Shown piece after piece: positions 35,717 to 45,468 of a stretch of 64,000 nucleotides of DNA; position 1 is the stretch's first letter; each line of letters starts with the position of its first letter. The notes below the pieces were generated by a model, which was given only the letters and a program-made list of their open reading frames with translations, ran no database searches and was not told the DNA's origin. The position numbers were made by a program, and so were the translations under genes. The stretch comes from Sutcliffiella tianshenii (lineage in GTDB: Bacteria; Bacillota; Bacilli; Bacillales; Bacillaceae_I): positions 434,001 to 498,000 of the forward strand of contig NZ_JAFBED010000001.1 in NCBI RefSeq assembly GCF_016908565.1. Direction: 5' to 3'.

Positions 35717-36190
35717 GTGGGGGACAACGGAAACGTCAATGGATTTTCAAGGTGCAGTTCACGAGTTTCTCCATTATTAACAATGCGAACAGAATCATAT
35801 ACACGAAAAGTGTATACGATTCTGTTGTATGGATTAATACTCCGGTACAGTGAGCGTGGAGTGGTGCACTTGGTATATAAAAGAAACCTGAAGGCTTAAC
35901 AGTTACTTTTGTTAATAGTTCATTCCATTCTCCTTTTTAATACGTTGAATAAACTGCTCTTTCGTTTCTACAATATTTTTGGAAATTTACAGGAATCGAG
36001 TAAATAATTGGGGTACCAACTCTTACATTTACACCACGGTCAATAAGAGATGCTTAGTTAAGAAATAGCAAGTTTTCATCTTGGAACACTAATTCTGTAA
36101 CCAAACGACTACGTTCCGGTACAACCAAAAGCGAGATTTGGTATACAGGCTTTTAATTATGTGTAGAAATTCAGACCCCACATTGTTGCT
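35717..36190 (-). pseudogene. Decayed epimerase-manA fragment
   Basis: On the minus strand, 36190 to ~35990 translates piecewise as VVPERSRLVTELVFQDENLL, then FLN, a stop, and VNVRVGTPIIYSIP, matching the N-terminal part of the aldose epimerase at 30621-31469. It then runs into ETKEQFIQRIKK, LLTKVTVKPSGFFYIPS and RVYDS with NNGETRELHLENP (35975-35720), matching the second half of ManA at 29661-30608. Several frameshifts and in-frame stops are present. Gene order and strand are those of the intact pair, so it is a duplicate with an internal deletion, or the remains of an older cluster-linked copy. Confidence 0.82.
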
Positions 36191-36258
36191 TTCTTCATTA
36201 ATAAACTCCTTTTTCACCCCAGAAACAAGGGCATAGTACCTGTTTCTAGAGGGAATAG

Positions 36259-37971
36259 TTACACGATTGCAGCCTTAAGTGCTGTCAGTCTTGCTTGACT
36301 AGCTTCTAAGGACTTTTCTTTAACACCGAAGTAATATTTGATTTTTGGCTCTGTTCCGGAAGGACGCAAGCAGAACCAAGATCCATCCTCTAGGAAGAAT
36401 TTTAGAACATTCGATTTTGGTAATATAATTTCCGTTTTCTTTCCTGTAAACTGACATGTTCTTTCGCTTACTTGATAGTCCTCCACAGCAACTATTTTGA
36501 TGTCCGTTACCTCTTTAGGTGGATGTAGACGGTATTCCTTCATTAATGCTTGAATCTGTTCAGCACCATCTTTTCCTTTTAAGGTTTTAGAAACTAAATC
36601 TTCTAAATAATATCCATATTCTTCAAATATTTCTATAAGCCCTTCATAAAGGGTTTTTCCATGAAGTTTATAGTATAATGCAACCTCTGCAGCAAATAAT
36701 GCTGATTGCACCGCATCTTTATCTCGAACAAAATCACCAATTAGATATCCATAGCTTTCTTCATATCCGAATAGGAACTCATGTTGTCCCGTTTCCTTGT
36801 ATTCATTGATCTTTTCCCCTATGAATTTAAATCCTGTTAAGGTGTCAATGGTAGCCATTCCATACTTGTCTGCAATAGCATTCCCAATTTCAGATGTTAC
36901 GATGGTTTTTAACACAACCCCATTTTCAGGTAGCGTTCCTTTTTTCTTCTTTTGGTGTAATAGATAATGTACCATCAAAGCACCCATTTGATTCCCAGTA
37001 AGAACGGTGTACTCTCCAGCTAGATTCTTTACTACAACACCAATTCGATCTGCGTCTGGATCGGTTCCAATTAGGATATCGGCGTTTGCTTTTTTCCCAT
37101 ACTCAATTGCAAGTGCAAATGCAGCATGCTCTTCAGGGTTAGGAGATGTAACAGTTGAAAAGTCTGGGTCAGGTTGCTCCTGCTCTTGGACAATCGTTAC
37201 ATTGGAAAAACCTGTGGATTGTAGTACCCTTCTTACCGACTTATTCGCAGTACCATGAATAGGAGTGAATACAATACTTAATTCCTTTCCCTTCTCAAGA
37301 ACCAGCTGAGGGTTTACAAGAATGGTTTTTAACTGCTCATTGTAAGCGGCATCTAACTCTTCCCCAATGTATGTTAATAGCCCTTGTGCAATCAGTTCTT
37401 CTTTTTCTAGGACTGGGATTTCCAATTCGTTCTCTACTTCGTTCACTTTAAGCACGAGTTCATCTGCTTGTTGAGGAGGGAGCTGTCCACCATCTTCGTT
37501 ATACACTTTATAGCCATTGTATTCTGCAGGATTATGACTAGCTGTAATGACAACACCAGCGAACGCGTTAAGATGTCTTACGGTGAAGGATAATTCAGGC
37601 GTTGGGCGGAGTTCCTCAAACAGATAGGATTTTATGCCATGAGCTCCAAGTGTTTTTGCTGTTTCTAAAGCAAACTCAGAAGACTTGTGCCGAGAGTCAT
37701 ATGCAATAGCAACTCCACGTTCTTTAGATTCTTCTCCATATGATTCTATAAATCTTGCAAGACCTTCTGAAGCTTTACGGACGGTGTAAATGTTCATTCT
37801 GTTTGTGCCTGGGCCAATTTCTCCACGCATGCCACCGGTTCCGAAATCAAGGTTTTTATAGAAAAGTTCTTCTTTTTGTTTTTCATCGATTATATCATTT
37901 AGTAATTGAAGTAACTCAGGGTCAAGCGACTGATTGTTTCTCCAAAATTCGTATGTTGTTTTCCAGTTCAT
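36259..37971 (-). CDS. pgcA: Phosphoglucomutase/phosphomannomutase
   Basis: 570 residues, the Bacillus PgcA length. Active-site Ser in [15 protein letters not shown] (about residue 145), metal loop [10 protein letters not shown], sugar-binding GYEESYGY and phosphate-binding [12 protein letters not shown]. Interconverts hexose-6-P and hexose-1-P, so it can supply glucose-1-P for GalU/RmlA and mannose-1-P for ManC. It follows the 360-aa glycosyltransferase gene by 16 bases. Confidence 0.93.
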   Translation of the reverse strand: MNWKTTYEFWRNNQSLDPELLQLLNDIIDEKQKEELFYKNLDFGTGGMRGEIGPGTNRMNIYTVRKASEGLARFIESYGEESKERGVAIAYDSRHKSSEFALETAKTLGAHGIKSYLFEELRPTPELSFTVRHLNAFAGVVITASHNPAEYNGYKVYNEDGGQLPPQQADELVLKVNEVENELEIPVLEKEELIAQGLLTYIGEELDAAYNEQLKTILVNPQLVLEKGKELSIVFTPIHGTANKSVRRVLQSTGFSNVTIVQEQEQPDPDFSTVTSPNPEEHAAFALAIEYGKKANADILIGTDPDADRIGVVVKNLAGEYTVLTGNQMGALMVHYLLHQKKKKGTLPENGVVLKTIVTSEIGNAIADKYGMATIDTLTGFKFIGEKINEYKETGQHEFLFGYEESYGYLIGDFVRDKDAVQSALFAAEVALYYKLHGKTLYEGLIEIFEEYGYYLEDLVSKTLKGKDGAEQIQALMKEYRLHPPKEVTDIKIVAVEDYQVSERTCQFTGKKTEIILPKSNVLKFFLEDGSWFCLRPSGTEPKIKYYFGVKEKSLEASQARLTALKAAIV

Positions 37972-37987
37972 GGTGTACCTCCTGTGT

Positions 37988-39070
37988 TTACGAATATAAA
38001 ATGTATAGTATTTGATTGGAAATGTCCGAAAGACAAGATTTAGCGCTAGTTATTAAATCTTGTTCATTCCTAACATCCCTAATATAGTCTTTACTTATAA
38101 TTAGTCTTTTTAATTCTTCCCATTGAATAGTAGAGCATCTATTCAACTCTTTTAAAAAGGTTATGGTGACTTGGTCTTCTTGCATATCTTTACGATCCAA
38201 TAGTATCAATGGTTTCTTTGCAAGTAATGCTTCACTTATTGTCCCCCAACCAGGTTTGGAAATTATTAAATCAGTGGCTGCCAGATAGTTCTGAGATTCT
38301 ATATAATTTCTTGGGACTACTGTCACGTTAGTTTTCTTAATTTTCATATTAGATGAAACGATAAAATGACAATTCGGACTATCCCATATAGGAAAGTCTT
38401 TCTCCACTAAATTATCAACCTTCATACCTAGACCAATGAAAACTACTTGTTTACCTACAGGTATGCTTTTTCGAATTCTTTGAACCTCCATTGTATCAAT
38501 CTCGCGAGCAAAGAATAAGAATGCAATGTTTTGCTTTCTCCCCCAATTCAGCTCCCTACTGGCTCCCAAATGAAAAAAGTAGTCTACTAACTGGTATTGT
38601 TTCCTTAACCACTTCAATTGTTTGGCTGGCACTAGCCCATGATATGCTGTATACCATGTAAAATTAGAGATTCCTATCGTCGGAATCCCTAATAAAGACG
38701 CCGCATACAGTGGTAATGGAGAAATATCCGTAATTAGTAAATCTACTTTTTCATTTTTCAGAAATTCGCTTTCTTTTAATGAGCGCCCAGGAAAGTCATT
38801 TATGAAGTTATCCATCTTTTTGGATACCGCTTCATAGTCGGGGTATATGGTACACTTTTGCAAAACATATCCTACGTCTGTCTCTATTTCTCTGAAGCGC
38901 ACTCTATCTTCTAGAAGGGAAGCTTTCATGAATGTTAATGCGAAAGAGTGACAAACAATAATGCATATCTGATCCTCCCTCTTAAGTAACTCCCTAATTA
39001 TTGCAATACTTCTACTTGCATGTCCATATCCGTAATCTGATATGTAAAAAGCAATGGTCTTCCTGTTCAT
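37988..39070 (-). CDS. GT-B glycosyltransferase (GT28/MurG-like)
   Basis: 360 residues. N-terminal [17 protein letters not shown] is the glycine-rich acceptor loop of MurG/GT28-type enzymes, and [20 protein letters not shown] near residue 275 is the donor-binding motif of the same group. No membrane helix. Its start lies two bases after the manC stop, so it is co-translated. Probably acts on an undecaprenyl-linked sugar in the cytoplasm; donor unknown. Confidence 0.75.
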   Translation of the reverse strand: MNRKTIAFYISDYGYGHASRSIAIIRELLKREDQICIIVCHSFALTFMKASLLEDRVRFREIETDVGYVLQKCTIYPDYEAVSKKMDNFINDFPGRSLKESEFLKNEKVDLLITDISPLPLYAASLLGIPTIGISNFTWYTAYHGLVPAKQLKWLRKQYQLVDYFFHLGASRELNWGRKQNIAFLFFAREIDTMEVQRIRKSIPVGKQVVFIGLGMKVDNLVEKDFPIWDSPNCHFIVSSNMKIKKTNVTVVPRNYIESQNYLAATDLIISKPGWGTISEALLAKKPLILLDRKDMQEDQVTITFLKELNRCSTIQWEELKRLIISKDYIRDVRNEQDLITSAKSCLSDISNQILYILYS

Positions 39071-39071
39071 A

Positions 39072-40460
39072 TTAAAGAATTACTTTTGATTTTGTTTGTT
39101 TGAAGTGCTTTAAAACTTCTTCCCAAGTAAAGTATAATCTTGTGAAATCCTCGTCACTTATACCTATTCCAGTCTGTACTTCAATAAATTCAATTTCAGA
39201 TACTGCTTTAATGCCATGTTTCTTTCCCGCAGGTAAGTGAATAATGTCCCCTGCTTTTACACGTGTTATATTATCATCGAGAGCCAATTCTCCTTCTCCA
39301 CGGACAATAGTCCAAACTTCGTCTCGAAGGTTATGATAATGGTAGCTAGAGTTCTTGCCTGCATGAATACAGATACGTTTCGTAACCATTTCTTGACCAG
39401 ATTCATAGGTAGCATAGTCTAACACTCTAGACCAACCCCAAATCCGTTCTTCATACATAGGTGGATGATTAAACTCACCAATTAAACTTTTTATGTTAGG
39501 ACTTGAAGCTTTGTCTGCTACTAGTATTCCATCTGGACTCGCAGCTACAATAATATCTTTTACCCCCAGGATAGTAACCGGAATATCCAACTCATTAACA
39601 AGATGTGTATTGGTCGAGTCGTTTGAAAGGACACCTTTACCTATTTGTGAAGTAGCCATCTCCTCTGTTAATGTGTTCCACGTCCCAAGGTCTTTCCAGT
39701 ATCCATCATATGGTAGGGCAACAATATGTTGAGCCTTTTCCACTACTTCATAATCAAAGCTAATTTTTGGTAAGGAAGAGTAGTGAGTAAGTAGTTGATC
39801 ATATTCTAAAGGCAATTCTTTTTCTTTTAAGATGTTTAATAAAAAGCTTAATTTAAACCCAAATACTCCACAATTCCATAATGCGTTAACTTCAAGAAGT
39901 GTTTGTGCCTTCTCTTCACTTGGCTTCTCAGTGAATTTACCAACCTTAAAATAGCTACCCTTTTCCACTTTGTCCTGCGGTACAATATACCCGTACTTAG
40001 AAGAAGGATAGGTAGGTCTAACGCCCATTAAACCAAGATCTGCATTTGATTCAATTAACACATCTTCTAATTTCTTTACTTGCTCAAAAAAGCTATTTTC
40101 CACATATGGGTCTACTGGAAGAACAGCAATAATTTCTTCTTCACTAGTATTCTTTTCAGAATATAAATATGAAGCAGCTAGAGCAATTGCAGGAAATGTA
40201 TCTCTTCGTTCAGGTTCTACAATAATTGGGACATCTGTTCCGACTTGGCTATGAATCATATCACGTTGCATTTTAGATGTGGCAATTATAGAAGACTCAG
40301 CTAGATTAACATTTTCTAATTGCGCCCATACACGTTGGACCATAGATTCCTTCTCACCATTTTTTCCTTCTAGTACTTTTAAGAACTGTTTAGATCTGGT
40401 GTCGTTTGATAACGGCCATAACCGCTTACCAGAACCACCTGAAAGTAATACTAGTTTCAT
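39072..40460 (-). CDS. manC: Mannose-1-phosphate guanylyltransferase with cupin isomerase domain
   Basis: 462 residues. N-terminal nucleotidyltransferase (LLSGGSGKRLWPLSNDTRSK, VEPERRDTFPAIALAA, FTEKPSEEKA) joined to a C-terminal mannose-6-P-isomerase-like cupin (about 345-455, SYHYHNLRDEVWTIVRGEGE), the type II ManC/AlgA layout. Makes GDP-mannose, the substrate of Gmd. Ribosome site GGAGGGG. An attenuator-like hairpin lies just upstream of that site. Confidence 0.93.
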   Translation of the reverse strand: MKLVLLSGGSGKRLWPLSNDTRSKQFLKVLEGKNGEKESMVQRVWAQLENVNLAESSIIATSKMQRDMIHSQVGTDVPIIVEPERRDTFPAIALAASYLYSEKNTSEEEIIAVLPVDPYVENSFFEQVKKLEDVLIESNADLGLMGVRPTYPSSKYGYIVPQDKVEKGSYFKVGKFTEKPSEEKAQTLLEVNALWNCGVFGFKLSFLLNILKEKELPLEYDQLLTHYSSLPKISFDYEVVEKAQHIVALPYDGYWKDLGTWNTLTEEMATSQIGKGVLSNDSTNTHLVNELDIPVTILGVKDIIVAASPDGILVADKASSPNIKSLIGEFNHPPMYEERIWGWSRVLDYATYESGQEMVTKRICIHAGKNSSYHYHNLRDEVWTIVRGEGELALDDNITRVKAGDIIHLPAGKKHGIKAVSEIEFIEVQTGIGISDEDFTRLYFTWEEVLKHFKQTKSKVIL

Positions 40461-40473
40461 TTTTTCCCCTCCA

Positions 40474-40504
40474 CAAAAAAACAGGTCATTTATAGACCTG
40501 TTTT
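40474..40504 (-). terminator. Terminator/attenuator directly before manC
   Basis: On the minus strand AAAACAGGTC / GACCTGTTTT with a 7-base loop and a T-run, ending about four bases before the GGAGGGG ribosome site of manC. No promoter fits between them, so manC needs either read-through or regulated antitermination. Confidence 0.8.
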
Positions 40505-40593
40505 ATTTCATATTTGTTTTTTGCTGTCTATTTCTAAGTTACTTTACAATACCAGTACTGCTCGGAAAGTACTTCCCTCTATCACTTATTAAA

Positions 40594-41838
40594 TCAAATT
40601 TTCTTAATTAACTCTCTATATTTATTAATTGAAGTTTCGCGTCTCAAATATTTTTCTAAGAAAGTACGTCCATTCAATCCCATTATTTTTCTTTCCTCTT
40701 TGTTTAGTTTATATAAATGCACAATAGCATCTTTAATCCCTTCATAATCTTGCGGCTCAACTATTATCCCAGAATTACTTTTCTCAATTAATAATTGAGC
40801 TTCTGAGTCTTTTTCCAATACACCAAGGATTGGTTTCCCAGCAGCCATTACTCCATAAATTTTACTTGGAACTGAAACGCCTTTAATACCTTTTTGGTTT
40901 ACAACTAGATGTACATCGGCAATATTCAAAGAGTATTTAATTGATTCTTTGGGCTGATATGGTAAAAATTTCACATTTGAAATTTTATTTTCAATAATGT
41001 ATTTCTCCATAGTTTCTTTCATAGCCCCTTCACCAACAAAAAGAAAAACAATATTTTTATTGTTTTTAAAACTGTTTGTGACCCTAATAATATTTTCCAA
41101 GTCATAATAAAGCCCTAAATTACCTGAATACATGATAATAAATTTATCATTTAAGTTATTCAAACTAATTAATTTTTCAACCTCGAGGTGAGATTTCTCC
41201 AAAGGTAAAATCTCATTTTCATTAGTCCAGTTATTAATAATAGTATGTTTAGGAATTGCTTTATTTACAAAACGTTTTCTTAGTGTTTCTGACATATCTT
41301 GGCCGACCAAAACAATCATATCTGAATATGAACAGTTAAATTTATCGACTGTTTTTGCTAATTTGAAAATTATTTTATTATTAGTATAATTAACAGCTTC
41401 AGCTTGTTCAGGGTTGAAATCTTGAATGTTATAAATATGTTTAGATCCTTTTATAAACTTCCCAATAGTACCAATTAAACCACCTAATATCGGAGGCTGT
41501 GAAATGGTATATATGATATCAGTTTTTTCCTCTTTTAATAAAGCAATATTTGCCAATAGAAAATATGATAATATATACTTAATTCTACTTAACTTTGAAG
41601 TTTTATTGACTTGTGGGAGTTTAATCCTTACAACCTTAATATTTTCTAATTTCTCGGTTACTAAAATCCCTTTAGATAAGTCTTTTTCCCCAGCGTAACC
41701 GGGTTTTGCAGCTATTACTGTTATTTCGAAGTCATCTTGTAAATCTAAACAGAGTTCTGTCATAAGTTGACCTGTGGAAGCAAGATCTGGATAAAAATAA
41801 TTAATTACAAATACAATTTTCTTCAATTCTATCACCAA
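40594..41838 (-). CDS. Family 4 glycosyltransferase (WbuB-like)
   Basis: GT-B fold, about 410 residues. N-terminal INYFYPDLASTGQLMTELC is the WbuB/WcaI-type start; donor domain FIIMYSGNLGLYYDLENII, then GVSVPSKIYGVMAAGKPIL near residue 330. The start is GTG 41838, or TTG at 41826 with GGTGAT four bases upstream. Last gene before the attenuator-like hairpin. Linkage and sugar cannot be told. Confidence 0.85.
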   Translation of the reverse strand: MVIELKKIVFVINYFYPDLASTGQLMTELCLDLQDDFEITVIAAKPGYAGEKDLSKGILVTEKLENIKVVRIKLPQVNKTSKLSRIKYILSYFLLANIALLKEEKTDIIYTISQPPILGGLIGTIGKFIKGSKHIYNIQDFNPEQAEAVNYTNNKIIFKLAKTVDKFNCSYSDMIVLVGQDMSETLRKRFVNKAIPKHTIINNWTNENEILPLEKSHLEVEKLISLNNLNDKFIIMYSGNLGLYYDLENIIRVTNSFKNNKNIVFLFVGEGAMKETMEKYIIENKISNVKFLPYQPKESIKYSLNIADVHLVVNQKGIKGVSVPSKIYGVMAAGKPILGVLEKDSEAQLLIEKSNSGIIVEPQDYEGIKDAIVHLYKLNKEERKIMGLNGRTFLEKYLRRETSINKYRELIKKI

Positions 41839-41848
41839 AATTCAAATT

Positions 41849-42967
41849 TTATGAAGCATTAATTGCTTTTAAGATGCTTTTAGCATAAGAAAAAGGATGC
41901 AACTTCTTCCAAAGCTTTAAAGGGACACTATTTTGTTTAACTATTTCTTTATTGTCTAAAACCCAATTCAATGACTTGGCATAGTTATCTATGTCTAAAG
42001 GATCAATTGACTTTCCGTTCTTTTCTTCAATAATAATATCTCCAGTCGCACCAGCATATTTTGATGCTAATGTAAAAGTATTTGTGGCAATACCCTCATT
42101 AATAACTAATCCCCACACCTCGCTGATTGATGGAACAATAAGACAATGAGAGGAATCAAAATAAAGTATTATTTCATTTTGTTGTTTATAGCCTACAAAT
42201 TTGATATGATTATTCAACTTCTTCTTCTTAACAATATCTGTCAGTTTTTTTTCTAATGGTCCAGAACCTACTATTGTTAGCTCCCAATCATATCTCTTTA
42301 ATTTTTCGAATGCAGTAATGGTTTCAATTATACCTTTTCTCTCAATCAATTGACCTACATACAAAAATTTAAATTTTTCTTGTTGGTTTTTATTTAATTT
42401 ATTTTGGTTGGTATTTTTATAATAATACTTAACATCTACTGTATTTGTACCAGTTGTTATCTTGTTTCTATTAACTCCATAATGTATTAAACATTCTGTG
42501 GCCTTAGTGCCGTAGGTAACGAAATGATTAATTTTTTTAAAAAAGGTTTTTCTAACTCTGTTTACAATTTTATTTTGTATTCTACTGCTATCTAGTGTAC
42601 TTCCCCACCAAACGATACATTTTTTTCTGAAAATTTTACAATAAATCATTGCAACCCAATAACCTATATTATCGTAACCCGGAATGATAATTGTATCAGG
42701 TGATTCTTTTATCAATTTTATAAACATTCCTGGATTAATATGAATTCCCATATCAAGTTTTTGAATAAATAAATGAAATCCGTACAACAATACATATTTA
42801 TATTTAATTTCTTCTAAATTTACCTTCCACTTTCTATTAGCTTCTTTTTCTTGCAAGTACCATACATCAAGATCTACATAACTGCTTAGTTTATTTAAAA
42901 CGCTTATCCTATAAGGAGCAACGGTATTAGTAATTAAGAGAACTTTTTCCACTTGTTTATTCTCCAT
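41849..42967 (-). CDS. Family 4 glycosyltransferase
   Basis: 372 residues. Acceptor domain starts ITNTVAPYRISVLNKL; donor domain LYVGQLIERKGIIETI and PSISEVWGLVINEGIATN, the E-x7-E-like segment of GT4. Overlaps the upstream glycosyltransferase gene by 11 bases. Markedly AT-rich. Confidence 0.87.
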   Translation of the reverse strand: MENKQVEKVLLITNTVAPYRISVLNKLSSYVDLDVWYLQEKEANRKWKVNLEEIKYKYVLLYGFHLFIQKLDMGIHINPGMFIKLIKESPDTIIIPGYDNIGYWVAMIYCKIFRKKCIVWWGSTLDSSRIQNKIVNRVRKTFFKKINHFVTYGTKATECLIHYGVNRNKITTGTNTVDVKYYYKNTNQNKLNKNQQEKFKFLYVGQLIERKGIIETITAFEKLKRYDWELTIVGSGPLEKKLTDIVKKKKLNNHIKFVGYKQQNEIILYFDSSHCLIVPSISEVWGLVINEGIATNTFTLASKYAGATGDIIIEEKNGKSIDPLDIDNYAKSLNWVLDNKEIVKQNSVPLKLWKKLHPFSYAKSILKAINAS

Positions 42968-44075
42968 TATCTTTAAAGATTTTAGTTAAATTTTCTAAAT
43001 ACACTTTATTTGTAAATTTTTCTAAAAATAACTCCCTACTCTTTTTTCCCATTTCTATTCTCATTTGCTTATCGGTTGATATTTCAGAAATATGTGTCTG
43101 CAACTCGGCGATAGTAGGGTCTTTTAATAATATCCCATTATCCAAAATTAGATCTGGAATCGCACCTACACAACTGGAAATTATAGGTAATCCGGCTGCT
43201 AACCCCTCAATAATTGATATTGGTTGGCCCTCAAAATCTGAAGCTAGAACCATAATATCCGAATTTAGCAATAAATCTTTTTTTTCTTGTCCTGTAACCA
43301 CACCTAAATGTTCGATAAATTGCGACTGATTCTCCTCTTGCACTTCTTTCATTACACTTTCAAAAAGTGTTTCATCCTGGATAAGTCCGGCTAACTTGAG
43401 TGTAAGGTTAAAACCTTGTTTTCTTAGATTTAAAACAGATTTAATTATTTTGTGGTAACCCTTACTTTTCATGAGATTACTTAAATAAACAATTTGAATT
43501 GGGTCATCGACCTTCTTTTGAAACTTCCTTTCTTGGTTAGAAACTATTAACTCATTTGGTATAAAATCCTCATCAATTCCATTTGAAATAATTTCCACTT
43601 TTTTTGGGAATCCAAGAAAATTATTCCTTAATGAATCACCCAATACTACCGCTACATCCACCTTTAACAATCCATTTTTTACAAATAGCTTTTCATAATT
43701 ATTTAGACTATTAATTAATTCTCCCAGTTTATTACCATGTAAATGAGTAATGACCTTTTTTACCCTTTTTCGTCCAATATTTATCATTATTATATCCCTT
43801 AATAACCCAAATCTGGTTTGTGAAATTGAAATATATAAGATATCTGTATTATAATTTCTAACTAGTTTATTTAATCTAGTGATCCTAAGAATATCGTCCT
43901 TTATTTTCTTGTTTGTAAATTTGCCAATATTCTTTATTTCCCCCCTGCTTGTATCAATCACCTCAATATTAAATATTTTCTTTAAGTTCCGTGAAGATAC
44001 AATTGTATCTATAGCAATACTTTCCCCATGAATAGGTGGGGGGAGAGGTCCTACTACTAATATTTTTTTTTTCAA
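42957..44075 (-). CDS. Family 4 glycosyltransferase
   Basis: 372 residues from TTG 44075, which has AGAGGGGG five bases upstream and yields KKKILVVGPLPPPIHGES, the usual GT4 start; 48 further upstream codons look non-coding. Donor domain IVYLSNLMKSKGYHKII and VLASDFEGQPISIIEGLAAG. Contributes one linkage of the repeat unit. Confidence 0.85.
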   Translation of the reverse strand: MKKKILVVGPLPPPIHGESIAIDTIVSSRNLKKIFNIEVIDTSRGEIKNIGKFTNKKIKDDILRITRLNKLVRNYNTDILYISISQTRFGLLRDIIMINIGRKRVKKVITHLHGNKLGELINSLNNYEKLFVKNGLLKVDVAVVLGDSLRNNFLGFPKKVEIISNGIDEDFIPNELIVSNQERKFQKKVDDPIQIVYLSNLMKSKGYHKIIKSVLNLRKQGFNLTLKLAGLIQDETLFESVMKEVQEENQSQFIEHLGVVTGQEKKDLLLNSDIMVLASDFEGQPISIIEGLAAGLPIISSCVGAIPDLILDNGILLKDPTIAELQTHISEISTDKQMRIEMGKKSRELFLEKFTNKVYLENLTKIFKDNGE

Positions 44076-44281
44076 AAAATCCCCCTCTTTCAAAAGCTTT
44101 ATTTGTAAATCTTTATTAATCGACACCCGTTTATAATTTCTCAACTTTAATCGTCGGTAAATTAAATTGATTTGTACACCAAGTATCCGGTTAATTGTAT
44201 AAAAAGATAATATACACACTTCCTGGACTGTTATAACCTTCTACCGGAATTTAAAACAATAAATCATATCGATATTTTCTG

Positions 44282-45439
44282 TTAAAAATTATTATTATCC
44301 ATATTAATAAGCGCTAAATATTGATTTGCAAAGTTTTCTACGCTTCTATCTTCTTCAAATTTTCTACTTACTTTTTTTGCATTTGTTTCATAAAATTCAT
44401 AGTTAAGTAACAGTTTATCAATTGAACTCGCTAAATCTTTAGCATCTTCTACTTTGAATACTATTCCATTATTAAACTTGTTTATAGTTTCAGGAAAATG
44501 GATAATATCAGGAACTACAACTGGTTTTTCCATTAAGATAGCATCTGTAAGGACACCGCTCTCACCATTAAAATAAGATCTATATGGAAGTATAATTGCA
44601 TCAGATACATAAAAATATTTTAAAACATCCGCTTCTTCCACATAACCTAGTCTTAAGGTATTATTAGAGTTTTCATTAGCCATATCAAGCTTGCTTTTAA
44701 TGAATTCCTTTTTAAAAGTTTGTTCTTGTCCGACTATCATTATTGTGACTTTACTTTCAACGATTTTTAATGCATCTAATAATATATCTAACCCCTTATC
44801 ATGTCTAGTGCCACCAAAATATAAAAGCACTCTAGAAAGGACAGAATCGGTAAAATCTTGATCAATTTTTAATTTTTTTAATACCTCTTCTTTAGAAGCA
44901 AAACTAGGCTTAATTTTTTTTACAGGATATCCAATTGTGTGCACATTAATTTTTTTATTTATATCATTTAACTTTTTCTTTACATCATTTGTATGAACAA
45001 TAAAAGAATCATTACTTTTCCGTAGTAACGAGAGAATAAAAACTTTAATATTATTATTAGGAAACCAATGTAAAACGTTTATGTTCTTTTCTTTCTTTTT
45101 AGTGAAAAAATATTGTAAGATGTATTGGTCAAAATATAGATTAACAAAAATATCTGCCTTAAGTTTTCTAGATATTCTTTTTGCATTTAAATAATCCAGC
45201 GAGGATATTAATAAATTGTAAATATGTGAATATTTTCTTTTTTTTGTTTCTTTTGTTGATTCTATACAAATAACTATTATTCCTTTTTTCTCTAAAAAGG
45301 ATTTATTACTTTCAGAAATATGTTTAGTAATATAAACTATTTTGTGAAATGTGTTTTTCACTTTTAGATTAATCATTAATTCCGAATTATAGAACCAGTG
45401 ATGTCCTTGGTTAGTTAAATCGAAAAATACAATTTTCAT
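44282..45439 (-). CDS. Family 4 glycosyltransferase
   Basis: 385 residues. N-terminal KIVFFDLTNQGHHWFYNSEL; donor domain LLYFGGTRHDKGLDILLDAL and ILPYRSYFNGESGVLTDAI. Very AT-rich and lysine/asparagine-rich, unlike the flanking housekeeping genes, which suggests transfer. A 62-base gap precedes the next gene. Confidence 0.82.
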   Translation of the reverse strand: MKIVFFDLTNQGHHWFYNSELMINLKVKNTFHKIVYITKHISESNKSFLEKKGIIVICIESTKETKKRKYSHIYNLLISSLDYLNAKRISRKLKADIFVNLYFDQYILQYFFTKKKEKNINVLHWFPNNNIKVFILSLLRKSNDSFIVHTNDVKKKLNDINKKINVHTIGYPVKKIKPSFASKEEVLKKLKIDQDFTDSVLSRVLLYFGGTRHDKGLDILLDALKIVESKVTIMIVGQEQTFKKEFIKSKLDMANENSNNTLRLGYVEEADVLKYFYVSDAIILPYRSYFNGESGVLTDAILMEKPVVVPDIIHFPETINKFNNGIVFKVEDAKDLASSIDKLLLNYEFYETNAKKVSRKFEEDRSVENFANQYLALINMDNNNF

Positions 45440-45468
45440 AATATACAGCTCACTTTTTTCCTATATTT

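Noticed and set aside
44076-44219. 48-residue upstream extension of the glycosyltransferase at 42957
   Set aside because: The TTG at 44075 has a strong ribosome site and gives the normal GT4 N-terminus; the extension has no family similarity.
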